The notes under the pieces were generated by a model that saw only the letters and a program-made list of their open reading frames with translations, did no database searches and was not told where the DNA came from. A stretch of DNA of 64,000 nucleotides from positions 74,333,169 to 74,397,168 of the forward strand of contig CM043958.1 of assembly GCA_014529385.2 (NCBI GenBank), given 5' to 3'. The stretch is from Adiantum capillus-veneris (Eukaryota > Streptophyta > Polypodiopsida > Polypodiales > Pteridaceae). This document shows positions 21,851-35,489 of the stretch, piece by piece. A program made the translations under genes and the position numbers. Position 1 is the stretch's first letter, and every line of letters starts with the position of its first letter.

Positions 21851-23033
21851 CCAAATTAAATGAAAATTTTCCAAATTTAATGGGAAATAGGAATCCATAT
21901 GCGTTGAAATTAGTCCCAAAGTTGTGGGATTTTCCCATTTCATCTAAAATGGTGTTTCAAGACATGTGAGAGTTATGTGCACTCTCATAGATCCAAGGAA
22001 GGTTCCAGAGATAGCCCTTCTTTCTTCTTTGCAACACATGAACGTGTAAGTTACTTTTTTTTGTAATTTTGGTTGTGCATTGTTCTCTCAAAGGTTTAAT
22101 TAATAAGTTATCCTATCCTTCTTTATGCAATAGGCTAAATGAGCATGCAGTGATTAAACCATTGCTTTGAGATGTGCTAATTAACACCAACAACATATGT
22201 GGGAGTGATACAAAAGAGTATATTAAGTTTTTAAAAGAGGAGGAGAATAAGTTAGTCAAAGGTTGCAGAAGCAAAGAGTCATGGTTTCCATTTTTGAGAG
22301 GTTACTTGGCAAGGCTTGTGTTTCAGGTACTTAATTAAACTTTTTTTTGTATAGATAGATTTGGTGTATGCAATTATAAATTTTTGAGAATCTATCTCTT
22401 TTATGAAGTGTTTTGAAACACCCACATAAAAATAAAAATTTTAAAAGGTGTTTCTCAACACCACCATTTTCTTGAGAATCTATCTCTTTGTCACATTCCC
22501 AAATTAAATGAAAATTTTCCAAATTTAATGGGAAATAGGAATCCATATGCGTTGAAATTAGTCCCAAAGTTGTGGGATTTTCCCATTTCATCTAAAATGG
22601 TGTTTCAAGACATGTGAGAGTTATGTGCACTCTCATAGATCCAAGGAAGGTTCCAGAGATAGCCCTTCTTTCTTCTTTGCAACACATGAACGTGTAAGTT
22701 ACTTTTTTTTGTAATTTTGGTTGTGCATTGTTCTCTCAAAGGTTTAATTAATAAGTTATCCTATCCTTCTTTATGCAATAGGCTAAATGAGCATGCAGTG
22801 ATTAAACCATTGCTTTGAGATGTGCTAATTAACACCAACAACATATGTGGGAGTGATACAAAAGAGTATATTAAGTTTTTAAAAGAGGAGGAGAATAAGT
22901 TAGTCAAAGGTTGCAGAAGCAAAGAGTCATGGTTTCCATTTTTGAGAGGTTACTTGGCAAGGCTTGTGTTTCAGGTACTTAATTAAACTTTTTTTTGTAT
23001 AGATAGATTTGGTGTATGCAATTATAAATTTTA
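21738..23033 (+). repeat. 648-bp head-to-tail tandem duplication (21738-22385 and 22386-23033)
   Basis: Landmarks recur at a constant distance of 648 bp (GAGAATCTATCTC at 21738 and 22386; GGCTTGTG at 22313 and 22961). I saw no differences between the copies when reading them side by side. The duplicated block holds one 88-bp repeat unit, the presumed promoter region, and exons 1 and 2 of the methyltransferase-like gene (22623-22693 and 22782-22974 in the right copy; 21975-22045 and 22134-22326 in the left). Confidence 0.85.
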
Positions 23034-25409
23034 GTTTTGATATATGTACAGGTTGAATATAAGAAGGAAATTGCATCGGCAACGGAAACAATTGAAAGAA
23101 CTATGCTAGAAGAACAAAGGGAGGATACGTTACGAAAGGAGAAGTTGAAGATTCAGAAACGAATTTCAGATAGAATTGACAAGGTGTGTTTATTTTCACA
23201 AAACAAGTAATTGAGCTTATTTTTCATTTTGAGAATTTAGGTATATATAATTAAACTTCTGTCAGGTTTTACTTTGCATACATCCCAAATTGGGTGAGCA
23301 ATGGAAAAAGACATTGTTTGATTTGCAATTTGAGGGTAAAGACTCATATGTGACATTGGAGAAATTTAGAATGCTTGCAACTTCTGATTTACAATCTGAA
23401 AAAAGAGTTAGAATTTTGAAACTATTAGAAGCTCCAAGAATTACAAGGGAGCAATACTTGATACCTACAAGAGAAGCTGATTTTAAAGTGTAAGTCAATT
23501 TATCATTTAGAAGTATTGGAAGACATTGGTAGGTCTAAATGCTAAATTCATGTTTTTGCATGTTAATTTTTGACAGTTGGTTGGTGAGAGAAATCTTTTT
23601 GGATAGGGTTGAAAGCGTGGCCATGTCCTTACTTGAATCTTCACTTGAAAGCATGGAGGAGCCACCGATAATGCCACTAGACCCTACTTTAAGAAAGTAT
23701 TTTGATGGAGTGAAGTTGGAAGCCCGTAAGTGTATGTTTCAAATGTTGAGAAGTAGAGATGCAAGAGGGGATCTCAAATCAGGAAAAAGTGGTAATGAGA
23801 CAAAGGAGAATAAGTCCATGGAACTTGAAAAAGTGGCACAACGTGTTGTTTTTAGGTAAATTGAATGCTCTTTTTAGCTTTGATTGTTTTTGGTGTGCAT
23901 TAATGTGAATGTTTTTTTGAATATGTGTGTCTATTTTAGGTTTTCTAAACACCTTGTTGTCAAGAAGTTGCTTGGTGAGATACCAAGTGTTTGCAAGGCA
24001 TGGTGTAAAGTGGGTGACTCTCCTTTATGCATGTTTCCTTCTACCATGAAAGGATTGAGTAAATGGGAGATAGAAAATTGTCCATGGTGGATAGACTTTC
24101 CTTCGGGGAATTGTTTGAAGGAGGAGATTGATATGTATGAATTGCATGTTGGTACAAGATCCACAGCTTCTACGGCTACTTTGCACAAAGAGGCTACAAA
24201 GAAAGCATCAAAGAAATACATCACTAGCAAATCAAGAGGTTACTCTTTTCTCCTTAAATACAACCATTTGTACAAGAGTTACAAGCTTTTGTGTTCTCTT
24301 TGAATGTGTGTCGTTTTATGGGTTTTATCTATATTAGGTTATGGTGAGAAAGACATTCGTACTCAAGAGATTGCAAAAATTCTTGTAGAAAGTGATAATG
24401 TATTAGGTGAGAAGATGCATGAGTTTTTTAGCTTGTATTCTCATAAAGACAATCATTATCATCATGGAGGGGAAAAAGTGAAATGGGTAGCATGAATTTT
24501 TTTGATAGACTTTCCCACAAGTATGGTGGGAATATATGTCGGCGAGGAGGTTCCTTTGTGGGATATGTTGACAGAGGATCATGTACGCTATGGTATCTCC
24601 ATAGGGGCTGCTAGTCTTGCGAATGATGGTTGGTTGGTCATGATTAGCCCATTGGATGGTAATCCTACTTACATTGAATTTTTCTTAAAAGATTTATTTG
24701 TTCTTTTCTTTTTTGAAAATTTTGTGGTTGAAACTTGTAGGTCCTTGCCTCACTTGGATTGAAAAGTATGCATATTGTCAAGGTCTAGTTGTGGCAAGAA
24801 GAGTGGTGATGGGAAGCAAAATACCATATGGAACTCGTAGTGTGAGTAATTGCATAACAATTGATAATACCCAGCTCTAAAAGTAATGGTTTAATGATTT
24901 AATACTAATACTTTTCTATTGTGATATGCATGATAGGTACGATGCAGCATACTCATATTTTCTCATCGAATGGGTTACTATCCAGCTTTGTATTTTGAGG
25001 ATAGCAAATCTCTTTTCAAAGCTAATTCATTGCAGAGTGATGATGATTTTTGGGCTCATTACATGCCTGAAAGCAAGAAGACACAACATCCACAATCCTC
25101 TAGATTGATTCGTGGAGCAGTTCAAAAGAGTATGAGCTTCATGGCTTGTGTCCTACACACTTGTTGTTCTCCAGGGGGTTTAGTGATTGACATGGGTTGT
25201 GGTACTGCACCACTATCACATGCAGTGATGATATTGGGATATACATGCTTTGATTTTGACAATGATGCATCAATCATCAAGGATTTGGTGGAACCTATTA
25301 AGCTATCAAGTGAGAAGAGGCCAACTGCATCAAAGGAAAAAGAACATACAAGAGGAGTGGAGGAGTTTGTGGTCAAACCGATTGGAAATCCTTTTTTGAT
25401 GGATGACTA
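22623..25409 (+). pseudogene. Multi-exon gene with C-terminal AdoMet methyltransferase-like domain
   Basis: Nine exons join with GT-AG introns and consistent phase: 22623-22693, 22782-22974, 23052-23183, 23266-23489, 23577-23855, 23940-24238, 24338-24658, 24741-24841, 24937-25409. The ATG follows GAGAGTT, and the first donor is GTAAGT. The N-terminal part is charged and helical and I recognise no family. The last exon has SRLIRGAVQKSMSF, then CCSPGGLVIDMGCGTAPLSH and CFDFDND, which fits a methyltransferase motif X/I arrangement (glycine-rich loop, then an acidic residue after the next strand). A possible motif IV is MISPLDG at the end of the 24338-24658 exon. Two in-frame TGAs (exon 2, where CGA seems likely, and near 24494) suggest decay or a wrong exon edge. 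It starts ~1.1 kb after transposase copy 1 on the same strand. DNA or RNA substrate is unknown. Confidence 0.6.
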
Positions 25410-25730
25410 GTAAGTTTTACATTGGGTGTCTCTTAGACCTATGCTGCTTACTTTGGATGCGTACTTGCATGGATATTTGACTTATAAGTAACCTCTTGGT
25501 ACTTTCTTTATTTAGTTTTTAGTTTTGAGATGGTGGATTGTGTGCCATAGACATGATGATGTTCTTTGTGGCCTTCTTTTGAATTTAGCTAGTCCTTTTA
25601 TAATGTAGTTAGTAGCTATAGTATAAATAAGATTGATTTTCTGTCAATGCTCTTTCTTTATGTATGTTTGTTTATCAATGTGTATGTCATGAAAAGTTAC
25701 TTTTTTCTTTGTGCCTTTGTTAAGCTTCAA

Positions 25731-25925
25731 GATATGTGTCATTGTGGATATAACATTGATTGTTATTGGTGGGAACACTTTCCCAGTACGCTTCCTTTTT
25801 ATGCAGAGCTAGAGGCACAAAGAATGGTGGCAAATGACGCATTTGATGATGATTTTGTTTCTACTCCAAGGAGGGAAAGAAGAAAGTGTGATTTTGTTGA
25901 TGATGAGTGTGAGGAGGATAAATAA
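25731..25925 (+). CDS. Possible last exon of the methyltransferase-like gene
   Basis: After a ~320-bp AT-rich stretch an open segment reads CHCGYNIDCYWWEHFP and ends in an acidic tail (RRERRKCDFVDDECEEDK, then TAA). The CHCG-x4-C pattern could bind zinc. Position, strand and an upstream pyrimidine-rich AG favour a terminal exon, but the splice phase from 25409 does not fit cleanly, so the link is unproven. Confidence 0.35.
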   Translation, partial: DMCHCGYNIDCYWWEHFPSTLPFYAELEAQRMVANDAFDDDFVSTPRRERRKCDFVDDECEEDK

Positions 25926-25929
25926 TTGT

Positions 25930-28900
25930 ACAACTTGAAGACATTTATCTGGATGTTTACTTTGATAGCATCTTATTGTAGTGCTCGTTGATTATGCTTG
26001 GTTTTAAGGGATATGTAAGGTGTTATTATCGATTTGAAAAACCAATTGTTGTTTCTTATGAATGTTAACCATGTGTTTGTGGATGAAGCAATTTATGTAA
26101 AGTGTGGTTGTTAATATGTAGAGTGTGGTTTGTTAATATGTCCTTCTCAAGCAGTTGGTCTACTTTGGTGTCTTTTCCATAGTATGGTCTTTTTGGTCTT
26201 AAATCTTTGTGGTTATTTTTTACATTAGAATCATGATTTCTATTCTAATCTCTTTGGTTTTTCATCAGTTTCTCTTTGTTGTTTAGTTTGTTTGTTACAC
26301 ACACTCCCTCTAGTCATGATCTACATATCAGAAGTATGAGCGGATTATTTGTGTGTCTCTGTAGAAGATTGTAATTATAGTCCTTCTTATGTTATAAATA
26401 TTTTTGTTTATGGTTTAATGACAAAGAAGTCATGGATGTTTATGCCTTAAACATATGGCAAGCATGGTAAGTACTAAACATATGGTAAGTACTAACTTAA
26501 GAAGAAAATGGAGATAGATTTAATCTAGAATTAAAAATGCTCAGTAAATTCCCTACATAGTGTTCAGGAATAAACAAAAAAAAGAAAATGGAGCGTATAT
26601 AGTTTGTATACAAACATGGAATAAAAATAAAGCTAAGCGTAGTCGTGTATTACCAGGATTTCAGCTACAAAAAATCTTCAACTCATGTGTCTTGCTCGCT
26701 TTGTAACCCTCGCTCGCTTTGTATCCCTTGCTTGCTTTTCAAGGCTCGTTAAATGGTAGCACCCTAATCTGCCTATCCCCTTGGATAACTGACAATACTG
26801 AGGTGTGTTTCCACCATGATTTACAGACAATATTCCCAGATGACTGGTAAATGGGAATCACAGCATCGTATAACATTTCTGAGGAATCAACAATGTCTGG
26901 AATAACCATCGTGGTTAACTTGAAAAATCCACAAACACCCAAACCCACCCATGACCCTTATTGGTGATTAGTAGACCCAAAAGTAATCTCATAGAGATAC
27001 TGCACACACAGTGCAAAATTCTTCATAAGCAACAACTTGATGAATACGCATGCCGTTCCAAATTAGCCTTTGCTAAACACTAGGGCCCATAACACCTAGT
27101 GTGCATGCATTTACCAAAAACAGATTTGAACCTATATATCCATTATTAGCTTTGCCAATACTTATGGTGAATGTGATGCTCGTAGCACATAGTAAAGAGG
27201 AATGTAAATAGTTCAAAAAAGAAACTAAATACTGTCTGCTGCAATCATTTTCAAGCCTTGCTAAAATGTTTGAACCATAATAGAAGGTGAAACATTAATC
27301 ACTTCTAGAGATAAAAAATGAAACTTTTTCATTAACAACTTAGAGCCTTGCTATATGTATAAACAACCATCTGTAATGTTGTTTAGTAGTACTTGTACCT
27401 AAACAAGTCATTCTAAGTATCCGACAATTTTTGGCCCCACTGAAATTGCTCCTGATATGTCGTACTCAAAATGGTCTAGAAAACAGATTTGACTAGCACA
27501 AAGGGACTTTTTTGTGACACATATTTGAAATAGGGGGCACCAGTGCCAGTCCCAGAGACTCATATTCGCCACATGTGGAATATGTCTCAACTAAGGATGT
27601 CTAAAAAAGAACATCCTTCAAGTACAAGATGTACTTGTGCGTGGAGGTAATTGCAAACATTCTACGACAGGAGTGAGAGGGACCCTCATTAGCCTTTCTC
27701 CACACTGGCTAAATTGAACTCCTTGAGTTCCTAGACCATTTTGTATCCCATGTGACAACATATACCAAATAAAACCCTACAAGTGGGTCTATAACTGCAT
27801 AATGCAAAAACTAATTTTGGACAGTAAAACCCTAATGGCTTGGCTCTTACATAACCGTGTCATTTCTCTTAAGAGCAAAATTGGATGATAACATAGTGTG
27901 CGCATCCGACGTGGAAAAAAAAAACAAAAAAGAAACAAAACCAAATTAGATGTGTACTTAAAATTCACTTATCCGTGTTCAAATGCATAGGTGCACTATT
28001 GGAAAAATAAGCAACATTGCAATGAAAATCCTGGGTGTTACCTTTGCAATCCACCTTCGCAATCCAAAGCCGTTGGTTAAAATTCACTTAACCGTGTTCA
28101 AATGCATAGGTGCACTATTGGAAAAATAAGCAACATTGCAATGGAAACCCTGGGTGTTACCTTCGCAATCCAAAGCCGCTGGTTAAAATCTTTGTAGTCA
28201 AACCCCTTGACCTAACTTGTGAGAGAAACTGCACAAGTAGCAATTAATGGTAACTAACATAGTCGACCGTGTACAAAAATGATTGGATTTGTTCACTACC
28301 TCGTGGTAGATTGCGACGTCTTTCCTTGAAAGTGTAACTGTGATAGATCAAAATGTGATCCTGAATGCTGATGGAGTGATTTAGTAATCACCTGCTGGGT
28401 GTTACCCCAAAACTGTGCTTCCATAAACACTCGTAGTGCTATAGAGAGAGCAGGAGATCCACACAAGTGAAATGCCTAGCTCTTATGGACAACCATGTTG
28501 TCTCAATTGTTTGCTGCCTCTAGACTCCGTGGTACAGATCAGCATATGTGAGTTTAAAATTATCAAAAACTCAACTTGAGTGTCGCACTAAAAACATGTA
28601 GTGCAAACATGACACCTTAAACATCCGTAATGACAAGACTCTTGCCTGTCCATAAAAGTCAATGTATTCGATGTGTAGTCTACTGGGCAGATCTGTTCAA
28701 TCTCAAGAAAAATCACCCAAGCAATGCCAATAGTTGGGTCTTACCTAAGATCTAACAATGGATCTTAGCGAGCCTATGTGTGGCTCATAGCCCTTATGGA
28801 AATTAGTGTTCAATCGATGAACCAATGAAGACTAATGTGAATGGCATCTTGGCCAAGTTCTAACTGAGCATTAGAGCACCTTGGCTCAAACTGACTCGCA

Positions 28901-31140
28901 AGAAAAACAGGTATCAAAGAGATTTTTAGAAAGTCTTCCTTATTCTTTGAAAGAGAGAGAGAAGGAGAGAGAAGAAGAGCATCCTGGGCTGAGGAACTTT
29001 TCATAAATTTCTAGAGTGGGTGCCCAATATGTATGCTCTTACACATCTTATGCCTGACTTGCAGCTTATCCTGTAAGCATGCAACAATCTGCCTGTATAA
29101 TGCTCTCATTGAGAGAGGTAATAGAAAACACAAACCATAGCTTGAACTACTTACCATGTATGGGGTCATGACTTTACAAAAATGACTTAAAAATGGCACT
29201 TTGCATGTGAAAGAAGCCCTAGATTTAGGTTCCTTTTAATTTTGGTGTGTGTTGACAACAACCAAAAATCATGTTAAACAATCCCGAACTTATCTTGTCC
29301 TTGACAGAGTTGCGAGTGGGATAGCGAAAGCGTATTTCATGAGGCGGTAGAATTGAACCCACCTAGCTAGTATGCCTTGCATATAGAGTTTGAAGCCCTG
29401 GCGAGAGTGATGGCCTCAAACGTGAGAGCCAAAGCCATAAGTGTCTGGCTTCGTATAGAACTGTCATGTAAAATTTCCAAAGCACTTTGCTTTGCATAGT
29501 GATAGTAGTTGCTAAGTAAAGTGTACACATGGAGAGAAAAAAGAAGAAAAATTGAAACTTGGCAAACCTGGTCGTCCGTTTTCCACCAGTTGTCATGAAA
29601 CATGGAAGAAAAAACTCCTTCCAACCAGCTCATAGCCATATCTGCTTTGCGAGAGAGAGTTGTCACATATGCATATATGCCCTTGTGTATCCTATACACC
29701 CATCTGGTGCACAATGAAATAACTTGCAAACACATTGCCTAGTCCTTCCCAATTTTGTAGGCGCATAGCATATGTCAAATGTGGGGATCGCAATGCAAGA
29801 TGCAGAAATGGAAGCCTTGCTTCATATAACTACGTTTGGCCTCATTGCCAACAAACGCTATTGGAAAAAAATGTCATAGCAAAGAGAGTCGAACTTGTCA
29901 ACCATGTACCAAGAATGGAACTTGTCTACATGTATAGTGGATTGAGAAGCAAAAAAAATATTGGCAAGGTATGTATGCATACTAGCTTATCTTTATTACT
30001 GTTGTCCTTGACCGTATAGGTTTGTCGTGAGCAACTAAAAACGCGTAGAGACTTTCCCTAGGAACCATGTTCTTAGCAAAAAGTCAAATTCAAAATAAGC
30101 AGCGTCTCAATTTGTAACAAGTGGTGAGCCATGCCAAACACCTTTGCCGCCTTCAACTAGTTGAGCAATAGTCCATGCCCCGGCTCGTAGCCGCAACGCG
30201 TCTTATACGATCCAGTAAAAACTCCATAATGCATGCTGCATGACCATGCATGCTTGAGCCTTTCTCGTGTGCATAAGAGCTTGTTGTATTTTTAACCATG
30301 GTCATATGTGACCCATAGAAGTGTACACAACCACCTACATAAAGCTATGAAAACTTCAATAACATAAAATATCAAACCTGATAATCATTGCTTGTCCTTA
30401 TCCGAGGTCAACCACGTTCTTTGAATTCGCGTGATGCCTCCAAGTGCCTTGCCAATGACCTTGCAAACGGCCTTTGGCGACCTTTCATTCCAATACACAT
30501 CCAAATGCCTTGCATATCAGAGTTTTGATTCCCTTATCAAAAACTCCACTTTATTGCCATATAATGGATGTGTTCATGGTGGCTTGGAGGTTTGATGGCT
30601 CATAGCCTTTGCACCATGCACCTCCACACAAATTTCTTCACGATCGCACCATGCCATGCATGGAGTTTTTTGGAGTTTTCATGAGTGTGTACCTGATCAT
30701 GACCTTGTCGGTTGCCTGTTGCTATCTACTGTTGTGACAAGGCACCCGAATAGTGGCCTCCAGAGGTCTCAAGGCCGCATCTTGCCACCGTGTGATCGGC
30801 TTCATATAGTGTGAGGGGGGTGGCCCAAATTACGGCCCTAAAAGCTAAAAATAATTTTTTCTTTAAATCGTGGAAACCTGCTGCAGAGCCAATGAGGTGA
30901 CGAGAGAGGAGGAAGACAATGGCGCTCTGCAGGAGCTGCCTGTCTTTGCCTTGGCTTCAATGACAAATTTTTTTGCTCTTACCCTTGCGCTCGCAACAAG
31001 CTCTTGTGTGCATAGTTTTGTGCTTGTTGAACTCGACCCTCCCTTGTGTGCAGGGGTTTTCTCCCATATTTATCATTGACTTGTATCAATTGCAAACCAC
31101 CGTTCCCATAGTCAACATCATCTTCCTCGTAGCAAGCATG
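25930..31140. other. Intergenic stretch with no recognisable gene
   Basis: About 5.2 kb of AT-rich then mixed sequence. Short open frames on both strands (for example 26739-26948 minus, 29367-29735 minus, 29735-30019 plus) show no domain, splice pattern or codon structure that I can recognise. The only clear structure is a ~119-bp duplication at 27962-28199. Confidence 0.6.
27962..28199 (+). repeat. ~119-bp tandem duplication
   Basis: AATTCACTTATCCGTGTTCA at 27962 recurs as AATTCACTTAACCGTGTTCA at 28081. Both copies continue through ATAGGTGCACTATTGG, AAAAATAAGCAACATTGC and GGGTGTTACC to CAATCCAAAGCCG and GGTTAAAAT. The left copy has a small extra CAATCCACCTTCG segment. Confidence 0.85.
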
Positions 31141-31142
31141 CC

Positions 31143-31294
<152 letters not shown>

Positions 31295-31524
31295 CCATTC
31301 AACACCATGCAACACTAGTCTTCTTTTTCCTCCCTGGCTACTCCTCCATGCCCCTCTCCCCTGAGCTCTGATACAAGTGTGAGGCATAGGGAACTGGAAC
31401 ACGCTCATCACCACCCAACCATGCCCTATATAAACCATTGGCCTACTTAAATATAGGGACCCCCTTGAATGCATGTTCTTCCTAGCCCTTAGCCATGCCT
31501 CGTCCTACCCTTGGCATGACAAGG

Positions 31525-34494
31525 TGGTTGAAGGTGCTAGCTCTATTGAAAAAATCTATCTCTATTGTTTGAAGGTCAATTTGTGAATGGAGTGTAGCTA
31601 CTATGTTTACTACCATGGGTGGTTTGGGATAGAGGGCCACCACTTATCCAACCTACTTTCCATTGTGTTTTAAAGGTTTTAGCCCAGTTTGGTTTGAAGA
31701 TCCACCACCTATCCAAGCTAGATTTATTGAACAAAGCTATCTGTATTGTTTCAAAGTCAGTGTGTGAATGGAGTGTAGCTACTTTGTTTACTACCATGGA
31801 AAGCTCCACCACTTGTCCAACCTACTATCCATTGTGTTATGGAGGTTTTTGCCCAAGATTGTTTGAAGGTCCACCACCTGTCCAAGCTAGCTCCTTTGAA
31901 AGAAGCTATCTCTACTGTTTCAAGGTCAATGTGTGAATGGAGTGTAGCTACTATGTTTACTACCATGGATGATTTGGGACAGAGGTCCACCACTTGTCCA
32001 ACCTACTAACCTTTGCGTTATGGAGGTTTTAGCCCAAGGTTGTTTGAATATCCACCACCTATCCAAGCTAGCTCTATTGAAAGAATATATCACTATTGTT
32101 TGAAGGTTAAAGTGTGAATGGAGTCTAGCTACTATGTTTACTACCATGAACGGTTTGGGACAAAGGTCCATCACTTGTCCAACCTACTAACTTTTGTGTT
32201 AGGGAGGTTTCAACCCAAAGTGATTTGAAGGTCCACCACCTGACCAACCTAGCTATATTGAATAATCCTATCTCTACTCTAATAGCGTGGATGGTTTTGG
32301 GGTAGAGGTCTAACACTTGTCCAACCTACTATCCATTGTGTTATTGAGGTTCTAGCCCAAGGTGGTTTGAAGGTCCACCACCTATCCAATCTAGCTCTAT
32401 TGAAAGAAGCTATATCTATTGTTTGAAGGTCAATGTGTGAATGGAGTGTAACTACCTTGTTTACTACCATGGATGGTTTGGGTAGAGGACCATCACTTGT
32501 CCAACGTACTATTCATTGTGTTATGCAGGTTTTAGCCCTATGTGGTTTGAAGGTCCACAACCTGTCCATGCTTGTGCTATTGAATAGTTCTATCTCTACT
32601 CTGATAGCGTGGATGGTTTTGGCTAGAGGCCCAACTCTTGTCCAACCCACTATCATTGTGTTATGGAGGTTTTAGCCCAAGGCGGTTTGAAGGTCCACCA
32701 CCTAACCAAACTATATCTATTGAAAGAAGCTATCTCTATTGTTTGAAGGTCAATGTGTGAATGGATTGTATCTATTATGTTTACTACCATGGATGTTTTG
32801 GGGTAGAGATCCACCACTTTTCAAACCTACTAACCATTGTGTTATGCAGGTTTTAGCCCAAGGTGGTTTGAAGCTCCACCACTTGTCCAAGCTAGCTGTA
32901 TTAAATATTCCTACCTCTATTGTTTGAAGGTCAATGTGCGAATGGAGTGTAGCTACTAGGATTACTACCATGGATGGTTTGGGGTAGAGGTCCACTACTT
33001 GTCCAACCTAGTTTCCATTGTGTTCTAGACGTTTTAGCCCAGGTTGGTTTGAAGGTCCACCACCTATCAAAGCTAGATCTATTGAACAAAGCTATCTCTT
33101 TTGTTTCAAAGTCAGTGTGTGAATGGAGCGTAGCTACTTTGTTTACTACCATGGATGGTTTGGGGAAAAGGTCCACACCTTGTCCAACCTATTATCCATT
33201 GTGTTATGGAGGTCTTAGCCCAAGATTGTTTGAAGGTCCACCACCTGTCCAAGCTAGCTTTTTTAAAAGAAGCTATCTCTATTGTTTCAATTTCAATGTG
33301 TGAATGGAGTGTAGCTACTTTTTTTACTACCATGGATGGTTTGGGACAGAAGTCCACCACTTGTCCAACCTACTATCTATTGTGTTATGGAGGTTTTAAC
33401 CCAAGATTGTTTGAAGATCCACCACCTATCCAAGCTATCTCTATTGAATAGTCCTATCTCTAGTCTGATCACGTGGATGGTTTGGGGTAGAGTTCCACCA
33501 CTTGTGAAACCTACTATCTATTGTGTTATGGAGGTTTTAGCCCATGGGTTTGACATCACCTGTCCAAGCTAGCTCTATTGAATAGTCCTATCTCTATTGT
33601 TTGAAGGTCAAAGTGTGAATGGAGTGTAGCTACTATGTTTAGTACCATGGACACTTTGGGGTAGAGGTCTACCACTTGTCCAACCTGCTATCCATTCTAT
33701 TATGGAGGTTTTAGCCCTAGGTGGTTTGAAGATCCACCACCTGTCAAAGCTAGCTCTATTCAAAATTGTACCTCTATTTTTTGAAGGTCAATGTGAGAAT
33801 GAAGTGTAGCTACTAGTCTTACTACCATGGATTGTTTGGGGTAGAGGTCCACTATCTTTCTAACCTACTCTCCATTGTGTTCTTGAGGTTTTAGCCTAGG
33901 TTGGTGGTTTGAAGGTCAACCACCTGTGCAAGCTAGATCTATTGAGCAAAGCTATCTCTATTGTTTCAAAATCAATGTGTGAATGGAGTGTAGCTAGTTT
34001 GTTTACTACCATGAATGGTTTGGGGCAAAGGCCCACCACCCTTCCACCCTACTATCCATTGTTTTATGGAGGTTTTAGCCCAGGATTGTTTGAAGGTCCA
34101 CCAGCTGTTCAAGCTAGCTCCATTGAAAGAAGTTATATCTATTGTTTCAAAGTCAATGTTTGAATGGAGTGTAGCTACTTTGTCTACTACCATGGATGGT
34201 TTGGGGTAGAGGTCCACTACTTGTTCAAACTACTATCCATTGTGTCATGGAGGCTTTAGCACAAGGTGGTTCCAAGCTAGCTTCACTGAAAGAAGCTATC
34301 TCTATTACTTAAAGGTCAATTTGTGAATGGAGTGTAACTACTATGTTATTACCATGGATAGTATGGGGCAGAGGTCCACCACTTGTCCAACGTACTATCC
34401 ATTGTGTTATGGAGGTTTTAGCCCAAGGTGGTGTGAAGGTGGACCACCTGTTCAAGCTATCTCTATTATTTCAAGGTCAATGTGTGAATTGTTG
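31525..34494 (+). repeat. Array C: ~180-bp degenerate tandem array, about 16 units
   Basis: Each unit has two copies of GGTCCACCACYTGTCCAA separated by ~85 bp. Around them lie TGTGTTATGGAGGTTTTAGC, AGCTATCTCTATTGTTTGAA and TACTACCATGGATGGTTTGG. The ACCATGGATGG landmark recurs near 31612, 31795, 31963, 32142, 32467, 32787, 32968, 33150, 33330, 33826, 34009, 34191 and 34359. Repeated 60-110 codon frames on both strands are shadows of this periodicity. Confidence 0.9.
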
Positions 34495-35205
34495 GTGTCT
34501 CCTAGATCTACCACTTGCCCATTCTAACCATGTCTTAAAGTTATGTGCATACAACACTTGGCCATCATAACACTTGTAATTTTACACAATGTTGGTGGGA
34601 TGAGTAGATCCTAGATCCACCACTTGGCCATTTAGACTAAGAATTGGGAAGTAGGTGCATCAAAGATCTACCACTTGTCCATTATAACAAAAGCTTGAGA
34701 TGTGGATCCAATTGTTTGTGTCTCCTAGATCCACCACTTGGCCATTCTAACCATGTCTTAAAGTTAGGTGTATTCAACACTCGGCCATCATAACACTTGT
34801 AATTTTACACAATGTCTGTGGGATGAGTAGATCTTAGATCCACCACTTGGCCATTTAAACTAAGAATTGGGAAGTAGGTACATCAAAGATCCACCACTTG
34901 GCAATTATAACAAAGGCTTGAAATGTGGATCCAATTCCTGGTGTCTCCTAGATCCACCACTTGGCCATTCTAACCATACCTTAAAGTTAGGTGCATTCAA
35001 CACTTAGCCATCGTAACACTTGTAATTTTACACAATGTTTGTGGGATGAGTAGATCCTAGATCCACCACTTGGCCATTTAGACTAAGCATTAGGAAGTAG
35101 GTGCATCAAAGATCCACCACTTGGCCATTATAACAAAGGCTTGAATTGTGGATCCAACTGTTGGTGTCTCCTAGATCCACCACCTCATTTTAAAGAAAGT
35201 ATGTA
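34495..35205 (+). repeat. Array D: ~224-bp tandem repeat, about three units
   Basis: The landmark GGTGTCTCCTAGATCCACC recurs near 34493, 34713, 34940 and 35163. Each unit contains three TCCACCACTTGGCCATT-type motifs spaced through it, plus TGTAATTTTACACAATG and GGGATGAGTAGATC. It follows array C directly and shares its CCACCACTTG core. Confidence 0.88.
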
Positions 35206-35489
35206 GCCAATTCCTGAAGGTGGGTGCATCAAAAGTTCCACCACTTGAAAGCATTGGCCGCGGTCCAAAAAGCAAAGCAATCATGTTAAAAATCACTACT
35301 GCCCCTTGAACCCACTTCGGGTACTACCCCAAACCTTAAAAAGTGATCACAAGATTTTATACTTGCTTTAGTTATGTATTAAAAATTAGAGCAACTTTGG
35401 TGAACTGCACTTAAAACAACACTCCAAATAGTCTCAAAATTAGGACACAAGAATTTTTACTTGTATGGTATGCCAATTTTGAAGAATAG

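Noticed and set aside
26739-26948. 69-codon minus frame that might be a host gene exon
   Set aside because: No splice partners, no recognisable domain and no neighbouring coding segments.
31576-34570. Many similar 60-110 codon frames on both strands
   Set aside because: They recur with the ~180-bp period of array C and exist on both strands, as expected for repeat shadows and not genes.
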